34,649 nt of DNA from Nitrospirota bacterium (lineage in GTDB: Bacteria > Nitrospirota > 9FT-COMBO-42-15 > HDB-SIOI813), in the NCBI GenBank assembly GCA_016234155.1, contig JACRGZ010000152.1, forward strand, positions 1-34,649, in the 5' to 3' direction. Below are positions 1 to 9,771 of the stretch, in pieces. The notes below the pieces were generated by a model that did no database searches, was not told the DNA's origin, and saw only the letters and a list, made by a program, of their open reading frames with translations. Positions within the stretch are counted from its first letter, which is position 1. Every line of letters starts with the position of its first letter. The position numbers and the translations under genes were made by a program.

Positions 1-737
1 CCAAGTGGCTTATTGGTACCTATAATGGTTAAAGGGATAACAGGGAGGGTTAGGAGGAAGGGGATAAGATGGTAGACCCTCCTCCACCTGTCCCTAAAAA
101 AGATACCCTCATAAAGGAGAATAACAAAAGGAAGGGTAAAGCTTATCTCCTTTGTCTTCATCGCAAGGACAGCGGAGAGAATGGAAAAGAGATAGAAAAC
201 CACTCTCGATACGGACCCAGAGGACAACCTCCATTTAACAAAGAGGACAACGGATAAAAGATAAAACAGGGTTGCAAGGGATGCATACCTCTGGACAATA
301 TAGGTAACTGCCTGGGTCTGGATGGGATGGGAGACAAAGACAAGGGAGGAAGCAAGGGCAATAAGACTATTTAGCCGTGAATTGTTAGTTAACCCGCCCA
401 TCTGCGGTGTCTTAAATGTCAGGATAACAAGCCACCAGACAAGAAGACCATTTATAATATGGATAACAATATTGACCAGGTGATATCCAGAGACATTAAA
501 TTGTCCAAAATGGTAATTCAGGGCAAAGGAGAGCTCACCTACGTATCTCGTACCCGAAAGGTCAAGAAAATTAGAAAGGTCCAGGATTTTATTATTTATA
601 ATGATACTGGTTCTATCATCAAAGTGGAATGAGGATGAAAATGTGTTGGAATATATTAGAAGGGTTGTTATAACTATAAGGGATAGCGCAATGACAGAAC
701 TGTACTTTCCAGAACGTCTCAGAGGAGAGTAAAACAT
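1..737 (-). CDS. TMTC-like GT-C membrane protein (5' part, cut by window edge)
   Basis: Reading the minus strand from an ATG at 737-735 gives an open frame that runs off the window after about 245 residues. The ATG overlaps the stop of the preceding gene by one base (TAATG), so translational coupling is likely. Visible are an N-terminal membrane anchor, a first external loop with FHFDD (Asp40-Asp41), the GYHLVNIVIH signature and the segment HPIQTQAVTYIVQRYASL followed by MKTKEI. These match the first half of the bacterial membrane-TPR proteins related to TMTC (GT-C fold glycosyltransferases). The missing C-terminal half would be expected to carry TPR repeats. It is the seventh and most divergent paralogue of the array: the other six read HPFN(A/S)EVVNY or close variants with TARSS, whereas this one reads QTQAVTY with QRYAS. 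The glycosyltransferase role is inferred from the family. Confidence 0.85.
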   Translation of the reverse strand, partial: MFYSPLRRSGKYSSVIALSLIVITTLLIYSNTFSSSFHFDDRTSIIINNKILDLSNFLDLSGTRYVGELSFALNYHFGQFNVSGYHLVNIVIHIINGLLVWWLVILTFKTPQMGGLTNNSRLNSLIALASSLVFVSHPIQTQAVTYIVQRYASLATLFYLLSVVLFVKWRLSSGSVSRVVFYLFSILSAVLAMKTKEISFTLPFVILLYEGIFFRDRWRRVYHLIPFLLTLPVIPLTIIGTNKPL

Positions 738-2500
738 TATTTCACCTGTAAATCCTTTTTCAAATCTCTGCTGTTTCCCTGCAGCCTGGCCAGCTTATTC
801 CTGACTTCACCGGCCACCCTTTGATCTGAAATCCCCTTCTGCAGAAGAGCCTCATATTCCGTCATGGCCTCATTAACCCGTCCCAAATGGACCAGCGCAT
901 CTGCTAAGAGCCTGTGCCCCTCTATACCGTCCGGCCACATCAGTACGGCACGTTTGTATACATGGATCGCATCATCCAAGCGTCCCTCCTCAGTACCTTT
1001 TTTACCGACCTGCAGCAGTGCGGCATAGAAACCAGAATTCAAGCGGAAGGCCGCCCCGTACCATAAGCCGGCATCATTCAACCGTCCCTGTTTTTCAAGG
1101 ATCAGCCCCACGTTAAATACGGCTTCAGGGTCCGTCGGATTAATAATCCATGCGCGATGAAACTGTTCGAATGCCTGATCCAGTTGACCCAGGCGTGAAT
1201 AGGCTGTACCCAGGATCTCCCGGCTCAAGGCAGAATATGGTTCCTTTTGTACTGCATCGCCCCATAGGGATATATCGTCCTGCCAGACGATATTGCGCTG
1301 AATCGTCAGTGCCCCATAAATTAAAATAAGAGTTACAGTCCCTGCACAGACACCCCACCAGAGACTATGTATTCGATGCCTGGTCCAGTCCAAAAGCCGA
1401 ACCAGGCCGGTCGCCTCCAGTCCCACAATCCCAACTATGGCCAGATAGGCACGATTCTCCTGTAACACTGTATACAACTGAATAACTGCCAGCGGGCTCA
1501 GCGCCATAAAAAACCAGGCCAGCAGGAAGGCATATGTCCGTTTCGTGATATCACCGGTACTTACCCACCAAAGAATCAGTCCCAGGAGACCAACCAACAC
1601 GAGACATGCAAGGGCTACCGGCCATGCTGCAAAGGTCTTGTAAACCTCTGCCTGATGATCTATCGTCAGGTTCGCAGGCCAGAGGATCAACCCGATTGTC
1701 CTGACCAGCACCACACTCTCTGTAGCCAGTTGTTTCACGAGATCCCGGCCCACAGTCGGCGCCAGGACTGCCCCCAACATCACCTTACGGATCGCCAGAT
1801 AGGAAATGACCACCACAACACCGATACCTGCCGGCACCTGTAAACGCCTTAGATGATCCCGCCACCCTGCAGCAGGACCTAAAAACCATTCGTACAGGAG
1901 TATCGCCAATGGGAAGGTCACTGCCAGCTCCTTAGAAAGCATGGACAGGACAAAGGATATCAAAGATAGTACCAGCCAAAGGTAAGAGTTGGAAGAGCGA
2001 GAGGACAAACGATAGCGCAGGTACGCATAAAAGGCCAGCAAATAAAACATGGCGTAGAGCTGAGATGACCGGGCCGTTACATAATTTACAGCCTCGGCAT
2101 TAAAGGGATGGACCAGAAACAAAAGTCCCGCCAAAACCCCGACAGACGTCCTGCCTGTCAGACGATATAGCACCAGGGCCGTAAGAAAAGCCGTCAGGAT
2201 GTGAATCAGTATACTGAGCATGTGATACCCGAAGGGATCTAACCCGCTGATAGCATAGCTCAACATGTATGACGTATACACCATCGGACGGTAATGGATA
2301 GCCATGACAGGGTCATCCCCGGGATGCATGGTATTGCTCCAGATATCTATTAATCGAGACGCATGACGGATCCCCTCGTTTTGGAGAATGACATGGGCAT
2401 CATCAAAGGTAAATCCGTTATCAAGGGTGTTAACATAAAGGATGCCGCCCAGGATTGAGAAACCTATGAAGAGGAGTAATATCCTTATCTTAATGCCCAT
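737..2500 (-). CDS. TMTC-like GT-C glycosyltransferase with C-terminal TPRs (paralogue 1)
   Basis: About 587 residues. I chose the ATG at 2500 because AGGAGG lies ten bases upstream and the next residues form the first membrane helix. The frame stays open upstream to 2599, but that extension lies inside the previous gene. It overlaps the preceding gene by 11 nt. Order of parts: first helix; external loop with TFDDAH (Asp33-Asp34), equivalent to the acidic catalytic motif of GT-C enzymes; HYRPMVYTSYMLSYA; HPFNAEAVNYVTARSS; MLSKELAVT; about ten hydrophobic segments; the LQENRAYLA loop; then from about residue 415 four TPR units. Family knowledge (TMTC, CAZy GT105) predicts transfer of a hexose from a polyprenyl-phosphate carrier on the external membrane face, with the TPRs presenting the acceptor. 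Substrate and sugar are unknown. It is closest by eye to the next two genes in the array. Confidence 0.88.
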   Translation of the reverse strand: MGIKIRILLLFIGFSILGGILYVNTLDNGFTFDDAHVILQNEGIRHASRLIDIWSNTMHPGDDPVMAIHYRPMVYTSYMLSYAISGLDPFGYHMLSILIHILTAFLTALVLYRLTGRTSVGVLAGLLFLVHPFNAEAVNYVTARSSQLYAMFYLLAFYAYLRYRLSSRSSNSYLWLVLSLISFVLSMLSKELAVTFPLAILLYEWFLGPAAGWRDHLRRLQVPAGIGVVVVISYLAIRKVMLGAVLAPTVGRDLVKQLATESVVLVRTIGLILWPANLTIDHQAEVYKTFAAWPVALACLVLVGLLGLILWWVSTGDITKRTYAFLLAWFFMALSPLAVIQLYTVLQENRAYLAIVGIVGLEATGLVRLLDWTRHRIHSLWWGVCAGTVTLILIYGALTIQRNIVWQDDISLWGDAVQKEPYSALSREILGTAYSRLGQLDQAFEQFHRAWIINPTDPEAVFNVGLILEKQGRLNDAGLWYGAAFRLNSGFYAALLQVGKKGTEEGRLDDAIHVYKRAVLMWPDGIEGHRLLADALVHLGRVNEAMTEYEALLQKGISDQRVAGEVRNKLARLQGNSRDLKKDLQVK

Positions 2501-4241
2501 GATGTCTATCCCTCCTGTCTCCCCGCAGCCTGGCCAGCTTAGTCCCTGCTTCCTCGGCCAAATTTTGGTCATGGATCCCTTTCTCCATGGCCGCCTCATA
2601 CTCCCTTATGGCCTCTCCTGTCCGTCCTGCATGGTCAAGGGCATCGGCCAGACGATAGCGTGCAATACCGCTATCTGGAGATAGCCGCACAGCCTGTGAG
2701 AACGCCCATACAGCTTTGTCCCAATTGTTTTGCAGCTCTTCTAATTTCCCCAACCTGAAATAGGCAAGAGTATATTTAGGATTCAGCCGGATCGCCTCTA
2801 AATACCACTTTCTTGCCTCATCATATCGTTCCTGCTTCAGTGCCGTCACTCCAAGATTAAAAGCTATGTTGGAGTTGTTTGGGTCCAGAGAATACATGAT
2901 ACGGTAATGTTCCGCAGCACGGTCTAACTGCCCCATCTTTTCATAGGCCCAGCTAAGGTTGTCGTGACTTACCAGTGACTTGGGTTCCTTTTGAACTGCA
3001 TCGGTCCAGAGGGAGAGGTCATCATGCCATACAACATTACGCTGGATCGTCAAACCTCCATATATAAGGACTAAAACCAGGATCCCTGCCCACCCCCCCC
3101 ACCAGAAGACCGGCCCGCGGGTCCTGGCCCTCTCCACAACCCAGACCAGGCCAATGGCTTCAAGTCCCACAATCCCCATAGTCGCCAGGTAAGCCCTGTT
3201 CTCTTGTAAGACCGCATGAAACGGCATTACCACCAGAATACTCACTATTGAGAAAAACCATACCATATGGAAGGCATATATCCGCTTCTTTATATCGTTT
3301 GATTGTCCCCAGTAAAAGATAAGTCCAAACAGGAACAATAACACGATGCATGCCCCTAATACAGGCCACGCCATAAAGGTCTTGTAAATCTCCACCTGGT
3401 GGTCTATCGTCAAGTTGGCAGGCCATAGAATCAACCCTATTGTACGAATCAATACCACACTCTCAGTAGCAAACTGCCTCACCAGATTCCGGCCCACCGC
3501 AGACGGCACGACCTCTCCTATCAAAAACTTCCGGATCATCATATAGGAAATGACTACGGCAAGACCAAAACCTATGGGGATACTCAGTCGTCGCAGCTTA
3601 TCCTGCCACCTTACGTTTGAGCCTAACAGCCATTCGTATGCCACTACGGATAAAGGCAGGGTTACAGCCATCTCCTTGGATAACATGGACATGATAAAGG
3701 ATAATAAGAAGATACCCAGCCAGAGTTTGGGGCGGGACGGTGAACGATAACGTACATACGAATAAAAGGCTATCAGATAGAACAGCGCATAGAGCTGAGA
3801 TGACCTGGCTGTTACATAGTTTACAGCCTCCGCATTAAATGGGTGTATCAGAAACAGAAACCCTGCCAGACCTCCTATGGACAATTGACCTGTTAATTGA
3901 TAAATTACCAAGGCTACCAGAAAGGCCGTCAGGATATGAATTATCAGATTGACCACATTATAACCAATAGGATTCACCCCGCCAATGGCATAGTTCAACA
4001 TGTAAGAGGTGTATACTAATGGACGATAATGTTTCGACATGGCAGGATCATCGCCTGGGTGTTCGGTGTTAGTCCAAATATCTAAAATTTTCGAGGGAAG
4101 ACGAATTCCCTCATTATTGACAATCACATGCGCATCATCGAAGTGAAAGCTATTATCAATGGAGTTGGCGTAAAGGATCCCCCCTACAGCCATAAAACCT
4201 ATAAGGAGGAGCAGCATCATGTTACGTGGAAATTGCAGCAT
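2490..4241 (-). CDS. TMTC-like GT-C glycosyltransferase with C-terminal TPRs (paralogue 2)
   Basis: 583 residues, starting at an ATG five bases after the stop of the preceding gene, with a GAGGTAGG stretch just before it. An alternative start is the ATG pair at residues 8-9. It has the same plan as its neighbours: a first helix, FHFDDAH (Asp35-Asp36), HYRPLVYTSYMLNYAIGG, HPFNAEAVNYVTARSSQL, MLSKEMAVTLP, WPANLTIDHQ, VLQENRAYLA, and a linker RNVVWHDDLSLW at about residue 400. Four TPR units follow from about 415 to 570, including AFNLGVTALKQERYDEA. The external Asp pair and the polytopic core support a GT-C enzyme using a lipid-phosphate sugar. The acceptor may be a protein bound by the TPRs, or the TPRs may hold a partner; the sequence alone does not decide. 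Confidence 0.88.
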   Translation of the reverse strand: MLQFPRNMMLLLLIGFMAVGGILYANSIDNSFHFDDAHVIVNNEGIRLPSKILDIWTNTEHPGDDPAMSKHYRPLVYTSYMLNYAIGGVNPIGYNVVNLIIHILTAFLVALVIYQLTGQLSIGGLAGFLFLIHPFNAEAVNYVTARSSQLYALFYLIAFYSYVRYRSPSRPKLWLGIFLLSFIMSMLSKEMAVTLPLSVVAYEWLLGSNVRWQDKLRRLSIPIGFGLAVVISYMMIRKFLIGEVVPSAVGRNLVRQFATESVVLIRTIGLILWPANLTIDHQVEIYKTFMAWPVLGACIVLLFLFGLIFYWGQSNDIKKRIYAFHMVWFFSIVSILVVMPFHAVLQENRAYLATMGIVGLEAIGLVWVVERARTRGPVFWWGGWAGILVLVLIYGGLTIQRNVVWHDDLSLWTDAVQKEPKSLVSHDNLSWAYEKMGQLDRAAEHYRIMYSLDPNNSNIAFNLGVTALKQERYDEARKWYLEAIRLNPKYTLAYFRLGKLEELQNNWDKAVWAFSQAVRLSPDSGIARYRLADALDHAGRTGEAIREYEAAMEKGIHDQNLAEEAGTKLARLRGDRRDRHHGH

Positions 4242-4246
4242 CCTAC

Positions 4247-6061
4247 CTACCTCTTCTCCGGAATTTTAGTAAGCATAGTCCTGACCTCCGCTTCCAATTC
4301 CGGATCCTCGAGTTTTTTCTGCAACAGGGTCTCATATTCACCGGCGGCATCCTGATACCTGCCTGCTTTAAAGAGGGCATTACCCAACCATAGACGTACT
4401 TGATCAAGTTCCGGATCGAGACCAATAGTTTGGGAATATTCCTGAATAGCGTCACTGACACGGCCCTGCTTCTCATAAAGCAATCCGAGGGCCAGGTGGG
4501 CCTTATGAAACTGTGGGGCCAACTGGAGGGTTTGTCTGTACAATCGTTCTGCCTCATCGTACCGGCCCTGTTTATCTGTGATCAGTCCAAGATTATAAAC
4601 CCCTACAAACCGCCCAGGTTGCAGACGGATCGCCACCCGGAACTGGTCGGCCGCCTCGTCCAATCTCCCCAGCCTGCGGTAGGCAACACCCAGATTATCC
4701 CTTGCAATTACTGAAGAAGGATTTTTCTGGACAGTATCTGACCAGAGGGTCAGTTCATCCTGCCAGACCTGATTGCGCAGAATGGTGCCTCTCCCATAGA
4801 CGAGGATTATCATAATAATCGCCCCCCAAATCCACGGTTGCAGGGATGGGCATCGAATCTTAGCCCAATCCAAAAGCCGGGACATAACCAAAGCCACTAA
4901 CCCTATCAATCCTACAACTGCCAGATAGGCACGGTTTTCCTGAAGGATGTCATGTAATGGTAATAATACTATAGGAGTCAAGGCTACAAAAAACCATGCT
5001 ATCATGAAGGCGGTGAGACGTCTGTTCCGGCTGGGTGATCTGGACCACCAAAGGGTGAGAACTAATATCCCGGACAGGATAATCGAGTAACCCAGGACAG
5101 GCCAGGCAGCAAACGATTGAAAAGTAACCACCTGGTGTTCAATGGAAAGGTTGACAGGAAAAAGAAATATCCCTATGGTTTGCAACAGTACCCTGGTTTG
5201 TGTAGCCAGCCTGGTTGTCAGGTCTCTCATAATAATCTCTGGAATGCTTCCACCATATAGAAATGTCCTGACCATGATATAAGGGATTACTGTGGACAGG
5301 ACGTATCCCGCAGGGATTGCATAACCCTGCAACCGGGCACGCCACCCCTGGGGAGAACGGATCATCCATTCATAAAGGAACAGTGTCACTGGCAGCATCA
5401 CTGCCATCTCCTTTGACAGCATGGACAGTAAAAAGGCAGCAAATGATAATCCAAGGTAAGCATAGGAAAGGGATTTCCCACTTTCCTTTGAAGGTTTATC
5501 CAGGGGATGAAATTGCAGATAGGCGTAAAGGGATATTAGATAGAACAGGGCATACAACTGGGAGGACCTGGCTGTCATGAAATTCACCGCCTCCGCATTA
5601 AAGGGGTGTACCAGAAATAAGAGCCCGGCCAGGGTGCCTGTCATAAACCTGCCTGTGAGCTGACCAATCACAATGGCTGTAAGGAACGCAGTCAGAACGT
5701 GAATTAGAATATTTGCCAGGTGCCAACCTGCCGGATTCAGTCCCCCTATCCAGTAATTCAATAGATACGATGTAAACGTTAGCGGTCGATAATGCCACCT
5801 TAACCAGGACAACTCACCAGAATGTTGTTTACTGACAAATAACCCTGGCAGATTTTCTATATGATGCACCCCCTCATTTTTTACAATATAGAATTCATCG
5901 TCATAGTGAAATCCATTATCCATGGAGTTTGCATAGATAAATCCCCCGGCTATCAGATAGACCAGCAGCAACACCACTGTCTGATGTTTGATGAACCAAA
6001 TCAGTCTGCCATTCCCCATCTTCCGGATGCCGGAATCAATCTCTGTCATTGCTGCACTCAC
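4247..6061 (-). CDS. TMTC-like GT-C glycosyltransferase with C-terminal TPRs (paralogue 3)
   Basis: 604 residues from a GTG that follows the upstream TAA directly with no gap. ATG codons at residues 5 and 15 are alternatives, and no strong ribosome binding site decides between them, so translation may depend on re-initiation. It has a longer cytoplasmic N-terminus than its paralogues, then FHYDDEF (Asp54-Asp55), WHYRPLTFTSYLLNYWIGG, HPFNAEAVNFMTARSSQL, MLSKEMAVMLP, HDILQENRAYLA, and RNQVWQDELTLW. Four TPR units follow from about residue 443, for example NLGVAYRRLGRLDEAADQF. All key motifs are intact, so nothing suggests a dead copy. It groups by eye with the two genes downstream of it through the SSQLYALFYL motif. 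Confidence 0.87.
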   Translation of the reverse strand: MSAAMTEIDSGIRKMGNGRLIWFIKHQTVVLLLVYLIAGGFIYANSMDNGFHYDDEFYIVKNEGVHHIENLPGLFVSKQHSGELSWLRWHYRPLTFTSYLLNYWIGGLNPAGWHLANILIHVLTAFLTAIVIGQLTGRFMTGTLAGLLFLVHPFNAEAVNFMTARSSQLYALFYLISLYAYLQFHPLDKPSKESGKSLSYAYLGLSFAAFLLSMLSKEMAVMLPVTLFLYEWMIRSPQGWRARLQGYAIPAGYVLSTVIPYIMVRTFLYGGSIPEIIMRDLTTRLATQTRVLLQTIGIFLFPVNLSIEHQVVTFQSFAAWPVLGYSIILSGILVLTLWWSRSPSRNRRLTAFMIAWFFVALTPIVLLPLHDILQENRAYLAVVGLIGLVALVMSRLLDWAKIRCPSLQPWIWGAIIMIILVYGRGTILRNQVWQDELTLWSDTVQKNPSSVIARDNLGVAYRRLGRLDEAADQFRVAIRLQPGRFVGVYNLGLITDKQGRYDEAERLYRQTLQLAPQFHKAHLALGLLYEKQGRVSDAIQEYSQTIGLDPELDQVRLWLGNALFKAGRYQDAAGEYETLLQKKLEDPELEAEVRTMLTKIPEKR

Positions 6062-7954
6062 TTACTGCACCGCACCTAATCGCTTCAACTGTTCCCTCGC
6101 CTTCCCGATGGCAAACTGGTTCTCGGGGCTGGACAGGTCCTGCTCTGCCACCAGCCTGTATTCTGCAATGGCCTGCACACGGTCCCCCTGTCGTTCGATA
6201 AGGCTTGCCATATTTAACCTGCTTAGGGCATCACCAGGATCAATGGACAGTGCCTTGCGGAAGTAGGAAATGGCCAGGTCCGAACGATTCTGTAACCCGT
6301 ACTCCTCGCCCAAGATCACATACCCTTCCACAAAGGATTTATTATATTCCACTGCCTTCAGGAATTCCTGTATAGCCAGGTCCCTTCGGTTCTGTCGCCT
6401 GTATACAAGTCCCAGGTTAAAGTGGGCCTCGGCGATATCGTAACCGGATCTCAATGCCTCTATCAGCACTTTCTCAGCCTGTGACAGTTGTCCTGCATCA
6501 TAGTATAACTTCCCCAGATTCAGGTAGACAAGGGAATCTCCCGGATCAAGGGAAATGGCCTTTTGATATTCTGCAAGGGCCAAACCCTGGCGGTTCCCTG
6601 AGCGATATGCCCTTCCCAAAAAGGTGTGCGCCCTGGCCAGGTCAGGCGATTTTCTTACCGCATCCTGCCATAGTGCAAGGTCGCTGTCCCATACGACATT
6701 CCGCTGATAGGTCAGACCCGAATATATGATGGCAACAAGGATTATCACCCCCCATTGAACTGTCCTCATCCGTGGAAAATATTTAGCGCCTTCTGAAAAA
6801 AGAAGGGCAAACAGTTGAACCATAGTGAATATTATTCCGGCGGCCGAGAGGTATCCGCGGTTTTCTTGTAAAAGAGAACCAAGAGGAATCAACACTGTTG
6901 GAAGTTGTGTTACAAAAAACCAGGCCACACCGAAAGAGAGTATGCGGGAAGTACGCCCTCCCCGCGTCATGCATATTGCAGCGGCCGCCACAAGCCCCAG
7001 GATCACGCCTAAGGCCGCAAGGGGAGGCCATGCAAGTATTGTATGCATCACAGGAATATAGTGCTCTATCGTCAGTCCGATCGGGAGTAGTATGAGTTGA
7101 AGCATTTTTACTAATACGAGCGGGGCAGTAGCCAATTGCGAGGACATTCCTCTGGCATAGGTATCGGATAAGGGGGTCCCGTAGAAAAAAACTCGCATCG
7201 AGAGATACGGGAGAACTACCGCTGACAGGAAGATGACTGGTATCCCCCAGGAGGCTGCACGAAAGAATCCACCCTTGGGAGCACGCCTGAAGGTGATTTC
7301 ATAAAGATAGAGGGTGACAGGCACTGTCGCCGCAACCTCCTTGCTGAGCATTGCAAGGACAAATGTGCCAAAAGAGATCCCAAGCCACAACCTTCCATAA
7401 TGAGCAGTATGGCGGGGTTCCGTTTCCCGTGGAGGGCGGGCCCGCATATAGGCATAAACGGATAACAGATAGAAAAAGGTCGCCATGACGGATGATCTGG
7501 CCGTGATGTAGTTCACCACCTCTGAGTTAAAGGGGTGGAGTAGAAACAGCATCCCCGTTATACCGCCCAATCCGTGAGAACCCGTTAATAGTGCCGTTAT
7601 TAAACAGAGCAGGAAGGCCGCACCCACATGGAGCCCCAGATTGACTATATGATATCCTGCGGGATTGAGTCTGCCCAGTGCATAATTGATATTGTACGAC
7701 GCGTAGGTAATGGGGCGAAAGGTGTGGGTAAACCGCTCTGAACCGCTTGAGTATATCGGATTGTAGAAGAGTTTAGGGATGTTCTCTGTGGATTGGAGGT
7801 AATGGTTGTTTACAATGTCATGCTCGTCGTCATAATGAAACGGGTTGTCAAGGGCGTTTGCATACAGGACGAGACCGAGTATTCCATAAATGAGCCCATA
7901 AATGAGGAAGGTCACCCACTTGTTCTTATGTGATACACGCTGCACAAGGTTCAT
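6062..7954 (-). CDS. TMTC-like GT-C glycosyltransferase with C-terminal TPRs (paralogue 4)
   Basis: 630 residues; the ATG overlaps the upstream stop as ATGA (4 nt), typical of coupled translation. Parts in order: N-terminal helix; FHYDDEH (Asp42-Asp43); TFRPITYASYNINYALG; HPFNSEVVNYITARSSVMA; MLSKEVAATVP; GSLLQENRGYLSA; RNVVWDSDLALW; then five TPR units from about residue 431 to the end (such as HFNLGLVYRRQNRRDLAI). The TARSSVMATFFYLL version of the signature is shared with the two genes upstream and differs from the three genes downstream. As for its paralogues, a membrane glycosyl transfer role is inferred from the GT-C/TMTC architecture; acceptor and sugar are unknown. Confidence 0.88.
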   Translation of the reverse strand: MNLVQRVSHKNKWVTFLIYGLIYGILGLVLYANALDNPFHYDDEHDIVNNHYLQSTENIPKLFYNPIYSSGSERFTHTFRPITYASYNINYALGRLNPAGYHIVNLGLHVGAAFLLCLITALLTGSHGLGGITGMLFLLHPFNSEVVNYITARSSVMATFFYLLSVYAYMRARPPRETEPRHTAHYGRLWLGISFGTFVLAMLSKEVAATVPVTLYLYEITFRRAPKGGFFRAASWGIPVIFLSAVVLPYLSMRVFFYGTPLSDTYARGMSSQLATAPLVLVKMLQLILLPIGLTIEHYIPVMHTILAWPPLAALGVILGLVAAAAICMTRGGRTSRILSFGVAWFFVTQLPTVLIPLGSLLQENRGYLSAAGIIFTMVQLFALLFSEGAKYFPRMRTVQWGVIILVAIIYSGLTYQRNVVWDSDLALWQDAVRKSPDLARAHTFLGRAYRSGNRQGLALAEYQKAISLDPGDSLVYLNLGKLYYDAGQLSQAEKVLIEALRSGYDIAEAHFNLGLVYRRQNRRDLAIQEFLKAVEYNKSFVEGYVILGEEYGLQNRSDLAISYFRKALSIDPGDALSRLNMASLIERQGDRVQAIAEYRLVAEQDLSSPENQFAIGKAREQLKRLGAVQ

Positions 7955-9771
7955 CTCGGGATTTCTAACTCCCTTTGGAGTGATGGGTCCAACCTGACAG
8001 CATAGTCAAATGCTTGTCTGGAAGCCAGGGCATCACCATGCTCCTTGTAAAGGCGCCCTGCCAGAAACTGGATTCTGGGTAGATTCGGGTTTCTTTCCAA
8101 CACCTGGCTTAACAGCCTTAATGCCTTGTCCGGCGAACCCTCCTGTTGATATATCATGCTCAGATTGTAGAGGGCTATTTCACTGTAAGGATAGATTCTG
8201 AGGGCTGTTTCAAACTCATTGCGGGCTAACTCCATATCTCCCCGTCTTTTATATAAAATCCCCAGGCTCGTATGTGCCCGTTCGAATAAGGGGTCAATAC
8301 TAAGGGCATCCCTGTACTCTTTCTCTGCAAGGTCTTCCCGTTTTAAATGCATGTAGAGCCCGCCCATATCATTATGAAGGTCCGGACGGTCATTATTGAG
8401 TTTCAAGGCCATCTGCAGCTCGCTCGCCGCAGCATCCAACCATCCAATATGTTTATAGGCTATTCCAAGGGAGTGGTGAGCCTGATAAAATCCGGGCGCC
8501 TTTCTGACAGCATCCTGCCAGAGATTTATACTGCTGTCCCAAACCCGATTCCGCTCCCGTATTCCTGCCCCATAAACTACAAGTACAACTGCAAAGAGAA
8601 CCCATCTGGCCATTTTCAGTTTCCCCTCCTGCCACCTTTCCATGCAGGTGAACAAAAGGGCTGTAAGGGCAGTAAATGCAAGGAATGCGATATAAACCCG
8701 ATTCTCCTGAAGGGAGGCATTGAGGGGGAGGAGGATTGTGGGTAATAGCGTAATGTAGAACCAGGCTAATGCAAACCCCATCACTTTAAGATTCCTGTTT
8801 GAGGATCTGAGTCCCCACACCATGACTGCCAGGAGTACCGTCAATAATAACACGCCTCCCACAACTCCCCTCTCAAAGAAAGAGTTGGGTTCAGGTATGT
8901 CATGCATCAGAGTAAGATTCACAGGGAAAAGCAGCATCTGCCATGTAATTGCAAGGGCCTTGACCTGTAACACAAGGTTCGTTATCAAATCCCGTATTAA
9001 GACCGGAGGGCCTACTACCCCTATAACCAGCTTTCGGACTATCAGGTAGCATAGAGAGATCAGAAAGAAGGGGACCATACGCCTTGACAGCCCTTTCCAA
9101 TCCCTGCCTGCCGAAGGGATAAAAATCATCTCATACAGGATTAGCATAAGCGGCAGGGTAATTAATATCTCTTTGGTCAAAATGCCCAGGAGAAACGCTG
9201 CCCATGAGAGATATCTCCACTGGAGTTCCTCCGCCCCACCCTTCACTGATGCAGCATCCTGATTCGACGGCCTGTACCGGAGATAGGCATAAAAGGCCAG
9301 GAGGTAAAAAAATGTTGCCATTACAGAAGACCGGGCCGTCACATAGTTCACTACCTCTGCATTAACAGGGTGGAATAACATAACCAGACCGGCAACAAGG
9401 GCTGGTAAGTTGGATCTCAACATTACACTTACGATGAGAAACACCAGAAACGACGACCCCACATGAAACGCCAGATTTACCAGGTGATAGCCAATCGGAT
9501 TCAGTCTCCCTATCCAATAGTTGAGCACAAAGGTGGAGAGCAATAAAGGCCGGTAGTGTCCAGCCCCAAAAGCAGTCTCTCTGCTATTACGTGTGTTTTC
9601 ATAGAAAAAGGTGGGGATACTGCCTACGTCCCTGATAAATGAGTTTTCAATAATCTGATGATTATCATCATAATAGAAGCCGTTATCCAGAGACGTTACA
9701 TAGAGGGCCAGTCCTGACACAATAAAGATTAATAAAATCCACCTCTTCAGAAAAATCTTTTCTAATATCAT
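7951..9771 (-). CDS. TMTC-like GT-C glycosyltransferase with C-terminal TPRs (paralogue 5)
   Basis: 606 residues, ATG overlapping the upstream stop by 4 nt (ATGA). Visible are FYYDDNH (Asp35-Asp36), HYRPLLLSTFVLNYWIGR, HPVNAEVVNYVTARSSVMA, ILTKEILITLPL, NASLQENRVYIA, and RNRVWDSSINLW. Five TPR units follow from about residue 420, including AHTSLGILYKRRGDMELA. Membrane segments fill residues 10-400. The ILITLPL(M/I)LILYE stretch and the RKLV(I/V)GVVGP stretch are nearly the same as in the upstream paralogue, so these two look like a fairly recent tandem duplication. Function as in the other copies is inferred from architecture. Confidence 0.88.
   Translation of the reverse strand: MILEKIFLKRWILLIFIVSGLALYVTSLDNGFYYDDNHQIIENSFIRDVGSIPTFFYENTRNSRETAFGAGHYRPLLLSTFVLNYWIGRLNPIGYHLVNLAFHVGSSFLVFLIVSVMLRSNLPALVAGLVMLFHPVNAEVVNYVTARSSVMATFFYLLAFYAYLRYRPSNQDAASVKGGAEELQWRYLSWAAFLLGILTKEILITLPLMLILYEMIFIPSAGRDWKGLSRRMVPFFLISLCYLIVRKLVIGVVGPPVLIRDLITNLVLQVKALAITWQMLLFPVNLTLMHDIPEPNSFFERGVVGGVLLLTVLLAVMVWGLRSSNRNLKVMGFALAWFYITLLPTILLPLNASLQENRVYIAFLAFTALTALLFTCMERWQEGKLKMARWVLFAVVLVVYGAGIRERNRVWDSSINLWQDAVRKAPGFYQAHHSLGIAYKHIGWLDAAASELQMALKLNNDRPDLHNDMGGLYMHLKREDLAEKEYRDALSIDPLFERAHTSLGILYKRRGDMELARNEFETALRIYPYSEIALYNLSMIYQQEGSPDKALRLLSQVLERNPNLPRIQFLAGRLYKEHGDALASRQAFDYAVRLDPSLQRELEIPR

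Noticed and set aside
158..361. A minus-strand frame with a Pro/Leu-rich product near the left edge
   Set aside because: Another minus-strand frame over the same bases, starting at 737, carries clear membrane-TPR family motifs, so this one is out of frame.
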